Notes under the pieces: model-generated
What the model saw: the letters and a program-made list of their open reading frames with translations, nothing else
Databases searched by the model: none
Told to the model about the DNA's origin: nothing
Position numbers and translations under genes: made by a program
Part shown: positions 1-9,166 of the stretch, in pieces
Layout of the letters: each line of letters starts with the position of its first letter
How positions within the stretch are numbered: the stretch's first letter is position 1
Source: Rhizobium sp. ASV8
Lineage (GTDB): Bacteria > Pseudomonadota > Alphaproteobacteria > Rhizobiales > Rhizobiaceae
NCBI RefSeq assembly: GCF_016429255.1
Contig: NZ_JAELUG010000011.1
Span: 1-64,000 of the forward strand
Length of the DNA stretch: 64,000 nucleotides
Reading direction: 5' to 3'

Positions 1-704
1 GCCAAGTGATCGCCAAGGCCCTGGCCGATGATCTCAACCTGTCGGAAGACACGATCCGCAGGGATCTGCGGGAAATGGCTGCGGAGAAGCTGCTGAAGCG
101 CGTGCATGGCGGCGCGCTGCCGCTTTCGCCCGAGCTGCCGGATTTCTCGGCGCGCCAGGCCGTTTCATCGGACGAGAAGCGGCGGCTTGGCGCATTTGCG
201 GCACGCATGATCGAACCGGGGCAGACAGTATTTCTTGACGGGGGCACCACCAACGCGGAGATCGTCCGCCACCTGCCGAAAGATCTCGCCGTCACCATCG
301 TCACCCACAGCCCGACGATAGCGGGCGAGCTGGAACATCACCCTGCCGTCGACGTCATCCTGATAGGCGGCAAGCTTTACAAGCACTCGATGGTGGCAAC
401 AGGTGCCGCGGCCATGGCGGCAATCGCCGCCATACGAGCCGATATTTTCTTTCTCGGCGTCACCGCCGTTCACCCGGCGCGGGGCGTCTCCACCGGCGAC
501 TTCGAAGAAGCTGCCATCAAGCGACATATCGCCGAATGCTCCGCGGAAACTTACGTGCTGGGCACAGCGGAGAAACTAGACGCGGCGTCGCCATGCCAGA
601 TCCTGCCGATGACTGATATCTCGGGCCTGATCGTGCCGTCAGATCTTCCCGAGGAAAGCCTGGCGCCCTATCGCAACGCCGAAGTGCCGATTCTGCTCGC
701 GTGA
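1..704 (+). CDS. DeoR-family transcriptional regulator (5' end outside window)
   Basis: The reading frame is open from the window edge, so the start codon and the first part of the N-terminal helix-turn-helix are missing. The visible part begins in the recognition helix (LSEDTIRRDL, typical DeoR HTH) and continues into a DeoRC sugar-phosphate sensor domain (FLDGGTTNAEIVRHL, then the IGGKL motif near residue 120 of the visible part). DeoR repressors usually control carbohydrate catabolic genes and respond to a phosphorylated sugar. The target genes are not in the window; downstream is an unrelated DUF2127 gene on the same strand, 162 bases away. The GTG at position 6 is internal and not the start. 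Confidence 0.9.
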   Translation, partial: QVIAKALADDLNLSEDTIRRDLREMAAEKLLKRVHGGALPLSPELPDFSARQAVSSDEKRRLGAFAARMIEPGQTVFLDGGTTNAEIVRHLPKDLAVTIVTHSPTIAGELEHHPAVDVILIGGKLYKHSMVATGAAAMAAIAAIRADIFFLGVTAVHPARGVSTGDFEEAAIKRHIAECSAETYVLGTAEKLDAASPCQILPMTDISGLIVPSDLPEESLAPYRNAEVPILLA

Positions 705-866
705 AGGGAGCTTTGCCACAAGGAGCTGGAACAAGACGTGGCGATGGGATTTAGATGTGGACGAACATGATCCGGTCGAAGATTGATCCTATCTCAAGCT
801 GAGAGGGCCTGCCCAGCAGCGATTGCCGATCAGGTCCAGCTCAAACCTTGCAGGTTACGGTCGCAC

Positions 867-1343
867 ATGAACGAACGCCGCATTCACCAGATTTTCGAAA
901 TCAGCATCCTGCTGAAAGGCGCCCATGCCCTGATAGAATGCATCAGCGGCCTGATCCTGGCACTCGTGAGCACGGAATCCATCCTGCGTCTGGTGAATTG
1001 GCTCGTACAGCCCGAACGTCTCAACGACCCCAAGGATTTCGTGGCGAGCCACCTACATGCCTGGGCGCAGGATTTCTCCGTCAGCACCAAGAATTTCTAC
1101 GCCTGGTATCTCTTGAGCCATGGTGTAGTGAAGGTGCTGCTCGTCATCGGCTTGCTGAGGGGCAAGATGTGGGCCTATCCGGCATCGCTGGTGGCGCTCG
1201 GATTTTTCATCGCCTATCAGTTGTACCGTTTTACAGATACGCACGGCATCGGATTGATCATCCTCACCGTCTTCGACCTGTTCGTCATGGTTCTCATCTG
1301 GCACGAATACAAAATCGTCCGGCAACATGTGCCGGCACGCTAG
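867..1343 (+). CDS. DUF2127 family membrane protein
   Basis: A 158-residue integral membrane protein with about four hydrophobic segments (near residues 15-40, 78-98, 105-120 and 130-148). The pattern and the phrase FYAWYLLSHGVVKVLLVIGLL match the DUF2127 family, whose function is unknown. I take the ATG at 867 because the upstream extension to a TTG at 783 is polar, lacks family character and would be unusual. A copy of an intergenic palindromic repeat follows immediately after the stop (1341-1446). No regulator or partner is obvious. Confidence 0.8.
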   Translation: MNERRIHQIFEISILLKGAHALIECISGLILALVSTESILRLVNWLVQPERLNDPKDFVASHLHAWAQDFSVSTKNFYAWYLLSHGVVKVLLVIGLLRGKMWAYPASLVALGFFIAYQLYRFTDTHGIGLIILTVFDLFVMVLIWHEYKIVRQHVPAR

Positions 1344-1446
1344 AGCGCCGTGTTTCCTTTCGGAAACACAAAGGTCGCTCTATCTTTTTCATTCTACGCG
1401 TCAGGCTTTCCGAAAATCGGAACCGATTTTCGGGCCGATGCTGTAG
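1341..1446. repeat. Intergenic palindromic repeat, copy 1
   Basis: The segment starts TAGAGCG, overlaps the stop codon of the DUF2127 gene, and ends GATGCTGTAG. It contains nested inverted repeats: GTGTTTCC/GGAAACAC and CCGAAAATCGG next to CCGATTTTCGG. A clearly related copy lies at 8301-8385, sharing TAGAGCG, TTCCTTTCGGA, CTCTATCTTTT, and GATTTTCGGGCCGATGCT. Such TAGAGC-bounded elements are common between rhizobial genes; role unknown, possibly transcript stability or termination. Confidence 0.75.
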
Positions 1447-1473
1447 GCCAGAAGCCGAACTGCTGGCGGGAAT

Positions 1474-2481
1474 TTAAGCCGTCAGGGCCGAAGCCGGCCT
1501 GATATCGCCGACATGGATGCCGTTCCAGTTCTTGAAGGACTTGTTGGCGATCGCCATCAGGCCGGCATGCACGGCACCGTCCTTCTCAAAGAAGCGCGCA
1601 AGCGTTGCGGCAACCATGACTTCCGTAGCACGGCCGGTGCCATCGTCGCATTTCAGAGCGATGGCGATGCCCTGTTCCGGGATCGCAGCGCAGAACACGC
1701 CTTCAGCGCCGGTCTTGGCGAAGATGCGGCCGGGAGCAACCTGCATCAGCTTGGTGCAGGCGCGATCGGTGCCAGCCACGTAAAACGGCTCAGCCATGCA
1801 GGCCTCGAACAGCCGGCGCGATGCCTTGGCGCGCAGTGGCTCAAGGCCGACGCCGGTTGCCATCTTGGCAAAGCCATGCGCCAGCCCCTTGAGCGGCACT
1901 GCATAGGTTGGGATCGAGCAGCCATCCGTGCCGCAATTTTCATGGCCGAGAACGGCGCCGGTCAGGTTCTGCATGGTGTCGCGGATCTGTTGCTGCAGCG
2001 GGTGCTCGTAGCCGACATAGCCCTTGGGATCGATATCCTGATGGCAGCAGGCGCAGACGAAGCCGGCATGCTTGCCAGAGCAATTGTTATGCAGCGCAGT
2101 CGGCTTGTCGAGCGTGCGCGCCTGGTGGATGAGGGTCTTCTGATCGGAAGACCAATGCGCGCCACATTCCAGCGTGCCGACATCGCGGCCGGCGCGCGCC
2201 AGCATGGAAGCGGCAAGCGCAACATGCTCGTCCTCGCCATTGTGGGAGGAGCAGGCGAGCGCCAGTTCCTTGTTGCCGAAGCCATAGGCGTCTGCGGCGC
2301 CGCTTTCAACCAGCGGCAGGGCCTGCATTGCCTTGCAGGCGGAGCGCGGAAATACGCCTCTGTCGATATCGCCGACCGAAAAGACCACCTTGCCGTCGCC
2401 ATCGACCGCAACGATGGAGCCGCGGTGACGGCTCTCGACCAGATTGCCACGAGTGACTTCGACGCAGACGGGATTTGACAT
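1474..2481 (-). CDS. ansA: L-asparaginase II, thermolabile rhizobial type
   Basis: A 335-residue protein of the Asparaginase_II family (Rhizobium etli type), which hydrolyses L-asparagine to aspartate and ammonia and is unrelated to the E. coli enzymes. Residues described for the R. etli structure are visible with an offset of one: S47-x-x-K50 (RSACK), S79 (CSSHNGE), and a zinc-type site C134/K137 (NNCSGKH) with C188 (NCGTDGC). The ATG at 2481 starts MSNPVCVEV, the family's usual N-terminus; the in-frame extension to 2544 has no family likeness. In R. etli ansA is cotranscribed with the permease gene ansP; no permease is seen here, so this copy stands alone. The next gene is a regulator on the same strand. 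Confidence 0.92.
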   Translation of the reverse strand: MSNPVCVEVTRGNLVESRHRGSIVAVDGDGKVVFSVGDIDRGVFPRSACKAMQALPLVESGAADAYGFGNKELALACSSHNGEDEHVALAASMLARAGRDVGTLECGAHWSSDQKTLIHQARTLDKPTALHNNCSGKHAGFVCACCHQDIDPKGYVGYEHPLQQQIRDTMQNLTGAVLGHENCGTDGCSIPTYAVPLKGLAHGFAKMATGVGLEPLRAKASRRLFEACMAEPFYVAGTDRACTKLMQVAPGRIFAKTGAEGVFCAAIPEQGIAIALKCDDGTGRATEVMVAATLARFFEKDGAVHAGLMAIANKSFKNWNGIHVGDIRPASALTA

Positions 2482-2583
2482 GATGGAATGCAGCCTTTGA
2501 TTTGCGGGATGGCCACTGATAGCCGCTGTGCCGCGGATTGCCAATCTCCGATCACGCCCGATCGAGGCGAAAAAAGCGACCGC

Positions 2584-3210
2584 TCAAGCTGCGGCGCGGA
2601 TGCGATAGGCGCAACGCCTCGCGCCGAGCAGAATATGCTCCTCGCGCTCTACCTGCGCGCCGAGTATTGCACGAAAGGTCTCCAATTCCGATCGGCAGAA
2701 GCCTGAGCAGCCGCTCGCGGCGGTGCAGATCGGGCAATGATTCTCCACCAGGACGAGCGTGCCATCATCCTCCTGCCAGTGGTCGGCCATATAGCCTTCC
2801 TGCGTGCGGACGGCGGCCAGACTCGCAACGCGCGACGGAAGATCTTCGTCAATGTTGATCTGTGCACGGTAGCGCCGAAGCGTTTCGGTTTCGCGCGCCG
2901 AGATGACGATATCGACGGCGCCCTGCCCCAGCTGGCTGACCATGGTCGATAACAGCGTCGCCGTCAGATCCGCATGGCCGTCCGGAAATTGGCGGTTACC
3001 GGCGACGGTGAGATGCCACAGCTGCCGGGGCCTGCCTCTTCCCGAAGCTGCTTCCGTCACCGGCTCGACCAGTCCCTCCTCCGCCATCTTCGTCAACTGC
3101 TGACGGGCGGCCTCGGACGATATGCCCAGCGCATCGCCGACATCAGCCGCGAGCTGCGGACCATCGGTTTTCAACAGGATCAGAATTCTGTTGGCAGGTG
3201 ATTGGCGCAT
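2584..3210 (-). CDS. SufR-like winged-helix regulator with Fe-S-type cysteines
   Basis: A 208-residue regulator. Residues 1-60 form a winged helix (VGDALGISSEAARQQLTKMAEEGLV). The C-terminal half has the cysteine pattern of the SufR group: C159, C162, C168, C172 (NHCPIC ... CRSELETF) and C200 before AY. SufR proteins bind a [4Fe-4S] cluster and repress suf genes in cyanobacteria; here no suf genes are adjacent. The gene is divergent from an MFS exporter, and the 203-base intergenic region carries a strong palindrome starting next to this gene's start codon, so it probably represses itself and the pump. Fe-S binding is inferred from the cysteines only. Confidence 0.8.
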   Translation of the reverse strand: MRQSPANRILILLKTDGPQLAADVGDALGISSEAARQQLTKMAEEGLVEPVTEAASGRGRPRQLWHLTVAGNRQFPDGHADLTATLLSTMVSQLGQGAVDIVISARETETLRRYRAQINIDEDLPSRVASLAAVRTQEGYMADHWQEDDGTLVLVENHCPICTAASGCSGFCRSELETFRAILGAQVEREEHILLGARRCAYRIRAAA

Positions 3211-3276
3211 TTTTCCAAGTTATCTCTTGTTTTAATTCGATCGTCGTGCAATTTTCCAAATTATAACTTGGAAAAT
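3211..3276. promoter_or_regulatory. Palindromic operator region between SufR-like gene and MFS gene
   Basis: ATTTTCCAA at 3251-3259 and TTGGAAAAT at 3268-3276 are perfect 9-base inverted arms with an 8-base spacer. A second half site, TTTTCCAAGTTAT at 3211-3223, is the exact reverse complement of ATAACTTGGAAAA at 3263-3275. The first lies directly upstream of the regulator ATG (3210). This is the layout expected for autorepression plus control of the divergent transporter. Confidence 0.7.
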
Positions 3277-3413
3277 AAACGACCGCCAGAGCAATTCCGT
3301 TTTTTACACCGCGTCGCGGAAATGCTCCGTCTCTTGCTTCACGCAACACCGGAAGCCACGCCGCTGCGCATGTTTGCCGGGACTGCTTTCAGGAAAATAC
3401 CGAGGCTCATCCG

Positions 3414-4838
3414 ATGTCCAGCATCGAAAACTCCACTCCCCTCAAGTCGGCCACCATCTTCACCCTGTTCTCGCCAAGGCTTCTGCCCGCAACGTTGATG
3501 CTTGGCGGTGGCGTCACGCTCTATGCCGTCGAATCCTACATCACGGCCACCATCGCCCCTTCCATCGTCCGCGATATCGGCGGCCTTGAACTGTTCTCCT
3601 GGATGACCACGCTTTTCGTCGCGGCCGGCGTGCTCGGCTCGATCACGGTTGCGACGCGACCGAAAGGCATGGGCCTTCGCGCCGTCTATATCGCGGCAGC
3701 GCTCACTTTTGGCATCGGCAGCCTCGCCTGCGCCATCGCGCCGACCATGCCGGTGCTGCTCGTCGGCCGCGCCGTACAGGGCTATGGCTCGGGCATGCTA
3801 TCGGGCCTTGCCTATGCCTTCATTCGCTTCATCTATCCCGAACCGTTGTGGCGCAGGGCATCGACGCTCTATGCCGCCATCTGGGGCGTGGCGACCGTGC
3901 TCGGACCAACGCTCGGCGGCCTTTTCGCAGCCGGAGGCGCGTGGCGGGAAGCCTTCATCGTTCTGGTGCCATTGGCCGTCCTTATGGCGCTTTCGGCCCG
4001 CCGGCTGCTGCCCGATGTCGCCGACGACCGCATCGACACCAGAACGCCGCTCGTCCAGATCATACTTCTGCTTGCCGCAGTCCTGTTGGTCAGCATTGCC
4101 GGGACGATCGAACACGGATCCTACAAGGCCATGCTGATTGCGGTTTCGATCGCGCTCGTCGCGACGATGGTCCTGATCGAACGCAAGAGCGAGATACGCC
4201 TCCTTCCCTATGGCGCCGTCATGCTCAGCAATCCAATCGCGCGGCTCTACCTAACCATATTCACGATGATGCTGGTGCTGACGAGCGACATCTACATCCC
4301 CTACTTCCTGCAGACGCTCCATGGCGTAACGCCGCTGGTCTCGGGTTACCTCGTGGCGCTGGTGGCGCTTGGCTGGACCATCGCTGCCTTCTTCAGCAAT
4401 TCTTTCACCGGCAGACAGGCCGCCATCGCCATCATTACCGGCTGCATTCTGGAAACGGCTGCCACGGCATCGCTGATTCCGTTCCTGGCAACCGCGACGC
4501 CCTTCTCGGAGGTGGCGGCATTTGCGCCGGCCGTGATCGCCATGTTCCTGATGGGCTTCGGCGTCGGTCTGGGATGGGCTCATCTCGTCACGAGGATCAT
4601 CGGCACGGCCAGGAAGACGGAGCAGGACAAGGCCTCCGCGGCGATCTCGATGACGCAGTCGCTTGGCGGCGCCTTCGGCGCAGCCCTGACCGGCGTCATC
4701 GTCAATAGCGCCGGACTGACCCATCCGGGTGGCATGGCCGGCAGCCTTTCCGCCGCGCACTGGCTCTACGCGCTGATGGCGGTCCCCGGTCTGATCGCGA
4801 TCGTCCTGTCCTTTACGATCAAGCCAGCTTCAGCATGA
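3414..4838 (+). CDS. MFS transporter, DHA-type drug/metabolite exporter
   Basis: A 474-residue membrane protein with 12 or more hydrophobic segments and the MFS motif region [17 protein letters not shown] near residue 120. It resembles multidrug proton antiporters that export small organic molecules across the inner membrane; the substrate cannot be read from sequence. It is divergent from the SufR-like regulator and probably its target. The 3' end overlaps the convergent quinone oxidoreductase gene by 20 bases. ATG at 3414 is preceded by GAGG about nine bases upstream. Confidence 0.85.
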   Translation: MSSIENSTPLKSATIFTLFSPRLLPATLMLGGGVTLYAVESYITATIAPSIVRDIGGLELFSWMTTLFVAAGVLGSITVATRPKGMGLRAVYIAAALTFGIGSLACAIAPTMPVLLVGRAVQGYGSGMLSGLAYAFIRFIYPEPLWRRASTLYAAIWGVATVLGPTLGGLFAAGGAWREAFIVLVPLAVLMALSARRLLPDVADDRIDTRTPLVQIILLLAAVLLVSIAGTIEHGSYKAMLIAVSIALVATMVLIERKSEIRLLPYGAVMLSNPIARLYLTIFTMMLVLTSDIYIPYFLQTLHGVTPLVSGYLVALVALGWTIAAFFSNSFTGRQAAIAIITGCILETAATASLIPFLATATPFSEVAAFAPAVIAMFLMGFGVGLGWAHLVTRIIGTARKTEQDKASAAISMTQSLGGAFGAALTGVIVNSAGLTHPGGMAGSLSAAHWLYALMAVPGLIAIVLSFTIKPASA

Positions 4839-5817
4839 TCTTGCCGATGTGGTCGCTGGTCTCGAGCAATCGATGCGCCTCGACCACATCGTCAAAGGCG
4901 AATACCTTGTGAATGACAGGGGCGACCTTGCCCCCGTCGAGCAGCGGCCAGACCTGGGACAACAGATCATCGCGGATCGCGCGCTTTTCCTCTGCCGTGC
5001 GCGGACGCATGGTCGAGCCCGTCACCGTCAAGCGCTTGACCATGATCGGCGTCAGATTGGCCTTCTCCGCGACCGCCCCGCCAAGGAAGGCAATGATGGA
5101 AAGGCATCCGTCGCGAGCAAGCGAGGCGAGGTTCTTATCCAGATAGGCTGCACCGATCATGTCGAGAATGATATCGACGCCATGTTCCGTCTCTGCCTTG
5201 ATGACCTCGGCGAAATCCTCTTGCTTGTAGTTGATCGCCCGCTTCGCGCCGAGTTTCTCGCAGGCTTCACACTTTTCCTTCGAGCCAGCCGTCGCGTAGA
5301 CCGTTGCGCCGAAAGCCCGGGCGAGCTGGATAGCCGTGGTGCCGATGCCGCTGGAGCCGCCGTGGATCAGCACACTTTCCCCCTCGGTGAGACCCGCCAT
5401 CTGGAAGAGATTGGCCCACACGGTGAAGAAGGTCTCGGGAACTGCCGCGGCCCGCACGGCGTCATAGCCATTGGGAAAGCGAAGCGCCTGGCCGGCGGGC
5501 AACACGCAATATTCGGCATAGCCGCCGCCATTGGCGAGACCGCAGACCTTATTGCCGATCGCAAATTCCGTTACACCCGGGGCAACATCGACAACCTCCC
5601 CGGCAATCTCCAGTCCCAATATCGGGCTTGCATCCTTCGGCGGCGGATAGGTGCCCTGGCGCTGCGCCACATCAGGCCGGTTGACGCCGGCTGCCTCGAC
5701 ACGAACGAGGATTTCGCCCGGCTTCAAGATGGGCAGAGGTTTGCGGCCCATGGTCATGACCTCAGGACCGCCGAAGGTCGGCAAATCCACGAAACGCATT
5801 TCAGACGGCAAGGGCAT
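4819..5817 (-). CDS. NAD(P)H quinone oxidoreductase, zinc-free MDR family (PIG3-like)
   Basis: A 332-residue medium-chain dehydrogenase/reductase. The N-terminal GroES-like domain contains [16 protein letters not shown], the signature of quinone oxidoreductases lacking catalytic zinc, and the Rossmann domain has the nucleotide motif [15 protein letters not shown] near residue 150. Expected reaction: NAD(P)H-dependent reduction of quinones or enones in the cytoplasm. Start chosen at ATG 5817 because AGGAGATT lies about eight bases upstream; the longer frame to 5985 is Arg/Pro-rich and not family-like. It converges on and slightly overlaps the MFS gene. Confidence 0.9.
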   Translation of the reverse strand: MPLPSEMRFVDLPTFGGPEVMTMGRKPLPILKPGEILVRVEAAGVNRPDVAQRQGTYPPPKDASPILGLEIAGEVVDVAPGVTEFAIGNKVCGLANGGGYAEYCVLPAGQALRFPNGYDAVRAAAVPETFFTVWANLFQMAGLTEGESVLIHGGSSGIGTTAIQLARAFGATVYATAGSKEKCEACEKLGAKRAINYKQEDFAEVIKAETEHGVDIILDMIGAAYLDKNLASLARDGCLSIIAFLGGAVAEKANLTPIMVKRLTVTGSTMRPRTAEEKRAIRDDLLSQVWPLLDGGKVAPVIHKVFAFDDVVEAHRLLETSDHIGKIMLKLA

Positions 5818-5896
5818 CGCGCAATCTCCTATCCCGATGGAGCACTGGAGATAGTTGAGCGCGCGGCGCTTGAAAAGGAGGGACTGTAAGAGGGCG

Positions 5897-7702
5897 TCAA
5901 TTCGTCTCGGCAAGAGCCAGGAAGGCAACGCCGGCGTTGCTCTCCTTCGCCTTGGCCTTGATACCGGCGATGGAGGTGCTGACACGATTGATATTATCGA
6001 TCACCAATCCCTCGGGCAATTGCAGGATGCCGATGGAGCAGCGCATCAGCGGAAACTCCGCTTCGGCACCGCTGCGGTCGTGGCCGTGAATGCGACCAGC
6101 GGCACGATCATCAGCCGAATAAAGATCGAGAACGTCGGCATGGAAATCAGCCAGCAGGCGATCGAGGACTTCGCGAAGCTCGCCCATGCTCCAGCCGGTG
6201 ACGCCGATGAAGAAATCGTCGCCGCCGACATGGCCGAGGAAATTGCGCTCGGCAAAGAAGTAGCGGCGCATCAGCGCCGCAAACAGTGAAATGGCATGAT
6301 CGCCAAGATGAAAGCCATAGGCATCGTTGAATGGCTTGAAGTTATCGAAGTCGCAATAGCAGAAATGCCTGATTTCATCTCCGTCGCGGCCGGTGCCCTG
6401 CATGAAATCGTGGATTGCCCTGTTGCCCGGCAGGCCCGTCAGCGGGTTCTGATCCTGAGCGATCTTCAGCTGCTTTTCATTGATGACCTTGATCAGCGAC
6501 GCGGCCGAGACGATGCCGGCATAATGCGTGCCTTCGGTGACGATCAGGCAATCGCTGCTTTCCATATTGGCGAAGATCGCCATCAGCGTGTCGGCATCGG
6601 AATCGAGGCCGACGATCGGCGCCATCTCGACGAAATGCGAGATCGACCGCTCATAGACCTTGTTCTTCAGAAGGTCGCGGCCGAAGGGCTGATAGATGTA
6701 TTCCTTCAGCTGGTACTCGTGGATGATGCCGCGCGGCTCGTCATTGGCATTCACGACGGGGAAATAAGCGCGGCGCGGATTGCGGCGAAAAAGCTCGAAG
6801 ACGCTATCGATACTGTCGCTTTCGCGGATGGTCGGCAGCACCTCGATCTGCTTGCGGATGAGGATTTCGTCCAGCGATTGGCTGTTGCGCGCCGTCTTGC
6901 CGAGATCCTGCAGGTGCGGAAAGCTCTGTTTCAGCTCGTTGACCAGCACCGTCGGGCGAGCAATGAACCAGCCCTGGACCAGATCAACGCCGAATTCCCT
7001 GCAGGTCAGGAATTCCGCTTCGGTCTCGATGCCTTCGGCGATGACCCGCGTGCCGAGTACATGGGCGATGTTGACCAGATTTCGGAGAATATGGCGTTTG
7101 CGGGCGCTGCGATCGATATCGACGATGAAATGCCGGTCGATCTTGAGATAATCGACCGGATAGTCGGACAGCAGCTTCATTTCGCCATGACCGACGCCGA
7201 AATCGTCGATCGCCAGTTTGAAGCCGGCGTTTCGCATTCTGGCGACGAGGCCTGAGAACTCGGGGACGCTGGTATTGTCGAAGCGCTCGGAAAATTCGAA
7301 GCAGACCGAAGATGGCGTCACTCCGGCTTTCTTCATGTGCTGCAGCAGACTGTCTATCAGCGCCGCACCCTGCGGGATCAGCCGGACATCGAGGTTGAGA
7401 AACAGCGTCGCCGAAGCCGCATTGGGAAGCGTGGCGAACTTTGCCAGAGCGCGGCTGGTGATCATCTGTTCCAAACCGAGAAGCTGGCCGGTGCGCTCGG
7501 CTTCGTCGAGTATGTCGATGGGGCTGTCGAAGCCGATACGTTCCTGGCCGCGCATCAGCGATTCATAACCGAAGACGGCGCCCGTGCCGGCTTCCACGAT
7601 CGGCTGAAAAGCGTTTTCAATCACGAGCTTGGCGAGAGTGACGATCTGGTCGCTGGCATACCGGCGTAATACGCCGGGCTCGACTGCGGCAGTCAGGGAC
7701 AT
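5897..7702 (-). CDS. EAL-CBS-GGDEF cyclic-di-GMP signalling protein
   Basis: A 601-residue cytoplasmic protein without membrane segments. Order: EAL domain (about 25-260), two CBS modules (about 290-420), GGDEF domain (about 430-590). The EAL signature reads ESL, but the other metal and catalytic positions are kept (FLNLD, FEFSER, IDDFG, LKIDRHF, AEGIET, VQGW), so phosphodiesterase activity is plausible. The GGDEF signature reads GGDDF, so cyclase activity is doubtful. The CBS pair suggests adenine-nucleotide sensing. I prefer ATG 7702 over 7708: GGGAG is six bases from the former and abuts the latter. Upstream (7703-7910) is AT-rich promoter-like DNA. Confidence 0.9.
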   Translation of the reverse strand: MSLTAAVEPGVLRRYASDQIVTLAKLVIENAFQPIVEAGTGAVFGYESLMRGQERIGFDSPIDILDEAERTGQLLGLEQMITSRALAKFATLPNAASATLFLNLDVRLIPQGAALIDSLLQHMKKAGVTPSSVCFEFSERFDNTSVPEFSGLVARMRNAGFKLAIDDFGVGHGEMKLLSDYPVDYLKIDRHFIVDIDRSARKRHILRNLVNIAHVLGTRVIAEGIETEAEFLTCREFGVDLVQGWFIARPTVLVNELKQSFPHLQDLGKTARNSQSLDEILIRKQIEVLPTIRESDSIDSVFELFRRNPRRAYFPVVNANDEPRGIIHEYQLKEYIYQPFGRDLLKNKVYERSISHFVEMAPIVGLDSDADTLMAIFANMESSDCLIVTEGTHYAGIVSAASLIKVINEKQLKIAQDQNPLTGLPGNRAIHDFMQGTGRDGDEIRHFCYCDFDNFKPFNDAYGFHLGDHAISLFAALMRRYFFAERNFLGHVGGDDFFIGVTGWSMGELREVLDRLLADFHADVLDLYSADDRAAGRIHGHDRSGAEAEFPLMRCSIGILQLPEGLVIDNINRVSTSIAGIKAKAKESNAGVAFLALAETN

Positions 7703-7910
7703 GCCCATCTCCCTTGGGATTTTTTGATCAAATTATTTGAGTAAGATTTTGGATCTACTGCGTTTTCAACCCAAGATGCGCCATAAAGCGTCAACGAAAC
7801 CTTTCCCCTATGTGAAAGTTTCGTGAATGGTAAAGCAATATTAACCATTCATCCGGCCGAAAAATCAGGCACGCCGAGGTGGATCACGACGCGAAACGGG
7901 CGTTTCCGGC

Positions 7911-8156
7911 TTAATTATGCGGGTGCGTTTCTGCCTCATAATCTGCGAACATGTCGGCGACACAACGACCGCCCTTGCTGGTCTCGTCATTGGCGGCTCT
8001 TGGCACATCGCAGACATCGCTTCGCTTGCGCGCTGCATCCCACATGCGAAGTGCTTCCCGCACGACTTCGCTGCTTGAGGCATAGGTGCCGGTGTCGACC
8101 GCGGCGCGAATGCCGGCAGCCTGAAGCGGAGAGATGGAAACCGTTACCATCGGCAT
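7911..8156 (-). CDS. ParD-like ribbon-helix-helix antitoxin, orphan
   Basis: An 81-residue protein whose N-terminal half is ParD-like: MVTVSISPLQAAGIRAAV forms the strand and first helix of a ribbon-helix-helix, followed by GTYASSSEVVREALRMW. ParD antitoxins bind DNA and neutralise ParE gyrase toxins. The usual parE gene overlapping the 3' end is absent: the 200 bases downstream contain no suitable frame. The C-terminal part (about 45-81), normally the toxin-binding tail, is different and ends ADYEAETHPHN. It is either an orphan antitoxin or a stand-alone repressor. Confidence 0.75.
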   Translation of the reverse strand: MPMVTVSISPLQAAGIRAAVDTGTYASSSEVVREALRMWDAARKRSDVCDVPRAANDETSKGGRCVADMFADYEAETHPHN

Positions 8157-8463
8157 GATATTCCTCCCTTGACGTTATCAAGCGGAACTTGCACTGGAGA
8201 CCTATTCCGCAGCCTTCTTCGGTGCCTGCCGACAAGCCCCTCGGACATGTCCGCTCCAGATGATGACACCGTCGCTACATCAATTCGACGCCGCTCCGCC
8301 CTAGAGCGTCTTACTTCCTTTCGGACGTGCAAAGACACTCTATCTTTTCTGCTCTATGCATCAGATTTTCGGGCCGATGCTATAGACGGCAGCAGGCAAA
8401 GAGTAGCGCTGCTCACGCTCCTTGTCAAAAAGTAGCAGTTCGTTACCCCTTTTGGGACCCCCC
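8157..8463. other. Intergenic region with repeat copy 2
   Basis: About 307 bases between the hdeD and parD genes, both on the minus strand. It holds the palindromic repeat at 8301-8385 and otherwise no credible gene. CCTCCC at 8163-8168 is the minus-strand ribosome-binding site (GGGAGG) of the ParD gene. Confidence 0.6.
8301..8385. repeat. Intergenic palindromic repeat, copy 2
   Basis: Shorter relative of the repeat at 1341-1446. It begins CTAGAGCG and ends CGGGCCGATGCTATAG, sharing long blocks with copy 1 but lacking the roughly 20-base CCGAAAATCGGAACCG segment. Same orientation as copy 1. Confidence 0.75.
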
Positions 8464-9012
8464 TTACCGCCGAAGGACGAGCCCGAAAACCACCAGCGTC
8501 CACCCCTGGAAAATCAGATCGAACGCCAGGAAGAGCCCGAGGATCCAGAGGCTGTTGACCGGCCAGCCGACCATGATGGCAATGCCGGCAATGGCGGTCG
8601 CGACGCCACCGATGACGATCCAGATCCAGCCGCGCTCAGGCTTAACCTTGCGCCCTACCCAGACGCGGAAGGTCCCCGCAACGATCAACGAGACGGCGAG
8701 GAACAGGGTCAGCGCCGCGGAGGCCAGGAGCGGATTGGTAAAGGCCAGGATCCCGGCAAGCGTGTAGAGCAGGCCGCTGAGCACCCAGAAGAGGATATGT
8801 TCCCATCCCCTCACCTGAAAGGCCTGTGCCAGATGCACGATGCCGCCGATCAGCATCAGCACGCCGACATAATAGACCGATGCCACCGTGGCGATAAACA
8901 GATTGCCGAGCGCAATGCCACCGCAGACCAGCAACAATATGCCGAGGCCAACAAACCAGCCCCATTTGCCGCGCATTGCAGATGAGGGAACTCCATCAAG
9001 AACATCGACCAT
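8464..9012 (-). CDS. HdeD family membrane protein
   Basis: A 182-residue protein with six hydrophobic segments in three pairs, matching the HdeD/DUF308 family. In E. coli HdeD is linked to acid resistance at high cell density; the molecular function is unknown. The start is fixed by an excellent ribosome-binding site, GGAGGAGGT, about seven bases before ATG 9012; the longer frame to 9075 is rejected. It is divergent from betI with a palindromic operator in between, so its expression could be affected by BetI, though this is only positional. Confidence 0.85.
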   Translation of the reverse strand: MVDVLDGVPSSAMRGKWGWFVGLGILLLVCGGIALGNLFIATVASVYYVGVLMLIGGIVHLAQAFQVRGWEHILFWVLSGLLYTLAGILAFTNPLLASAALTLFLAVSLIVAGTFRVWVGRKVKPERGWIWIVIGGVATAIAGIAIMVGWPVNSLWILGLFLAFDLIFQGWTLVVFGLVLRR

Positions 9013-9112
9013 GATCGTACCTCCTCCTGGGTGGAAGTATGACACAGAAATACAACTCGGAAAGAGGCGCCGCATTTTTCGGCGAGGCTTGGCGGCGCAA
9101 GTGATTTTTTTA

Positions 9113-9132
9113 TTGATTGATCAGTCAATCAA
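9113..9132. promoter_or_regulatory. Candidate BetI operator
   Basis: TTGATTGA and TCAATCAA form perfect 8-base arms around TCAG, 35 bases upstream of the betI start. The half site ATTGATTG resembles the known E. coli bet operator half site. Consistent with autoregulation of betI and the operon, released by choline. Confidence 0.7.
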
Positions 9133-9166
9133 AAATAAAGTCACTCTCAGCTCTGGAGATTGACGC

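Noticed and set aside
7703-7910. A parE toxin gene downstream of the ParD gene
   Set aside because: No frame of suitable length or ParE character exists in this interval on the minus strand.
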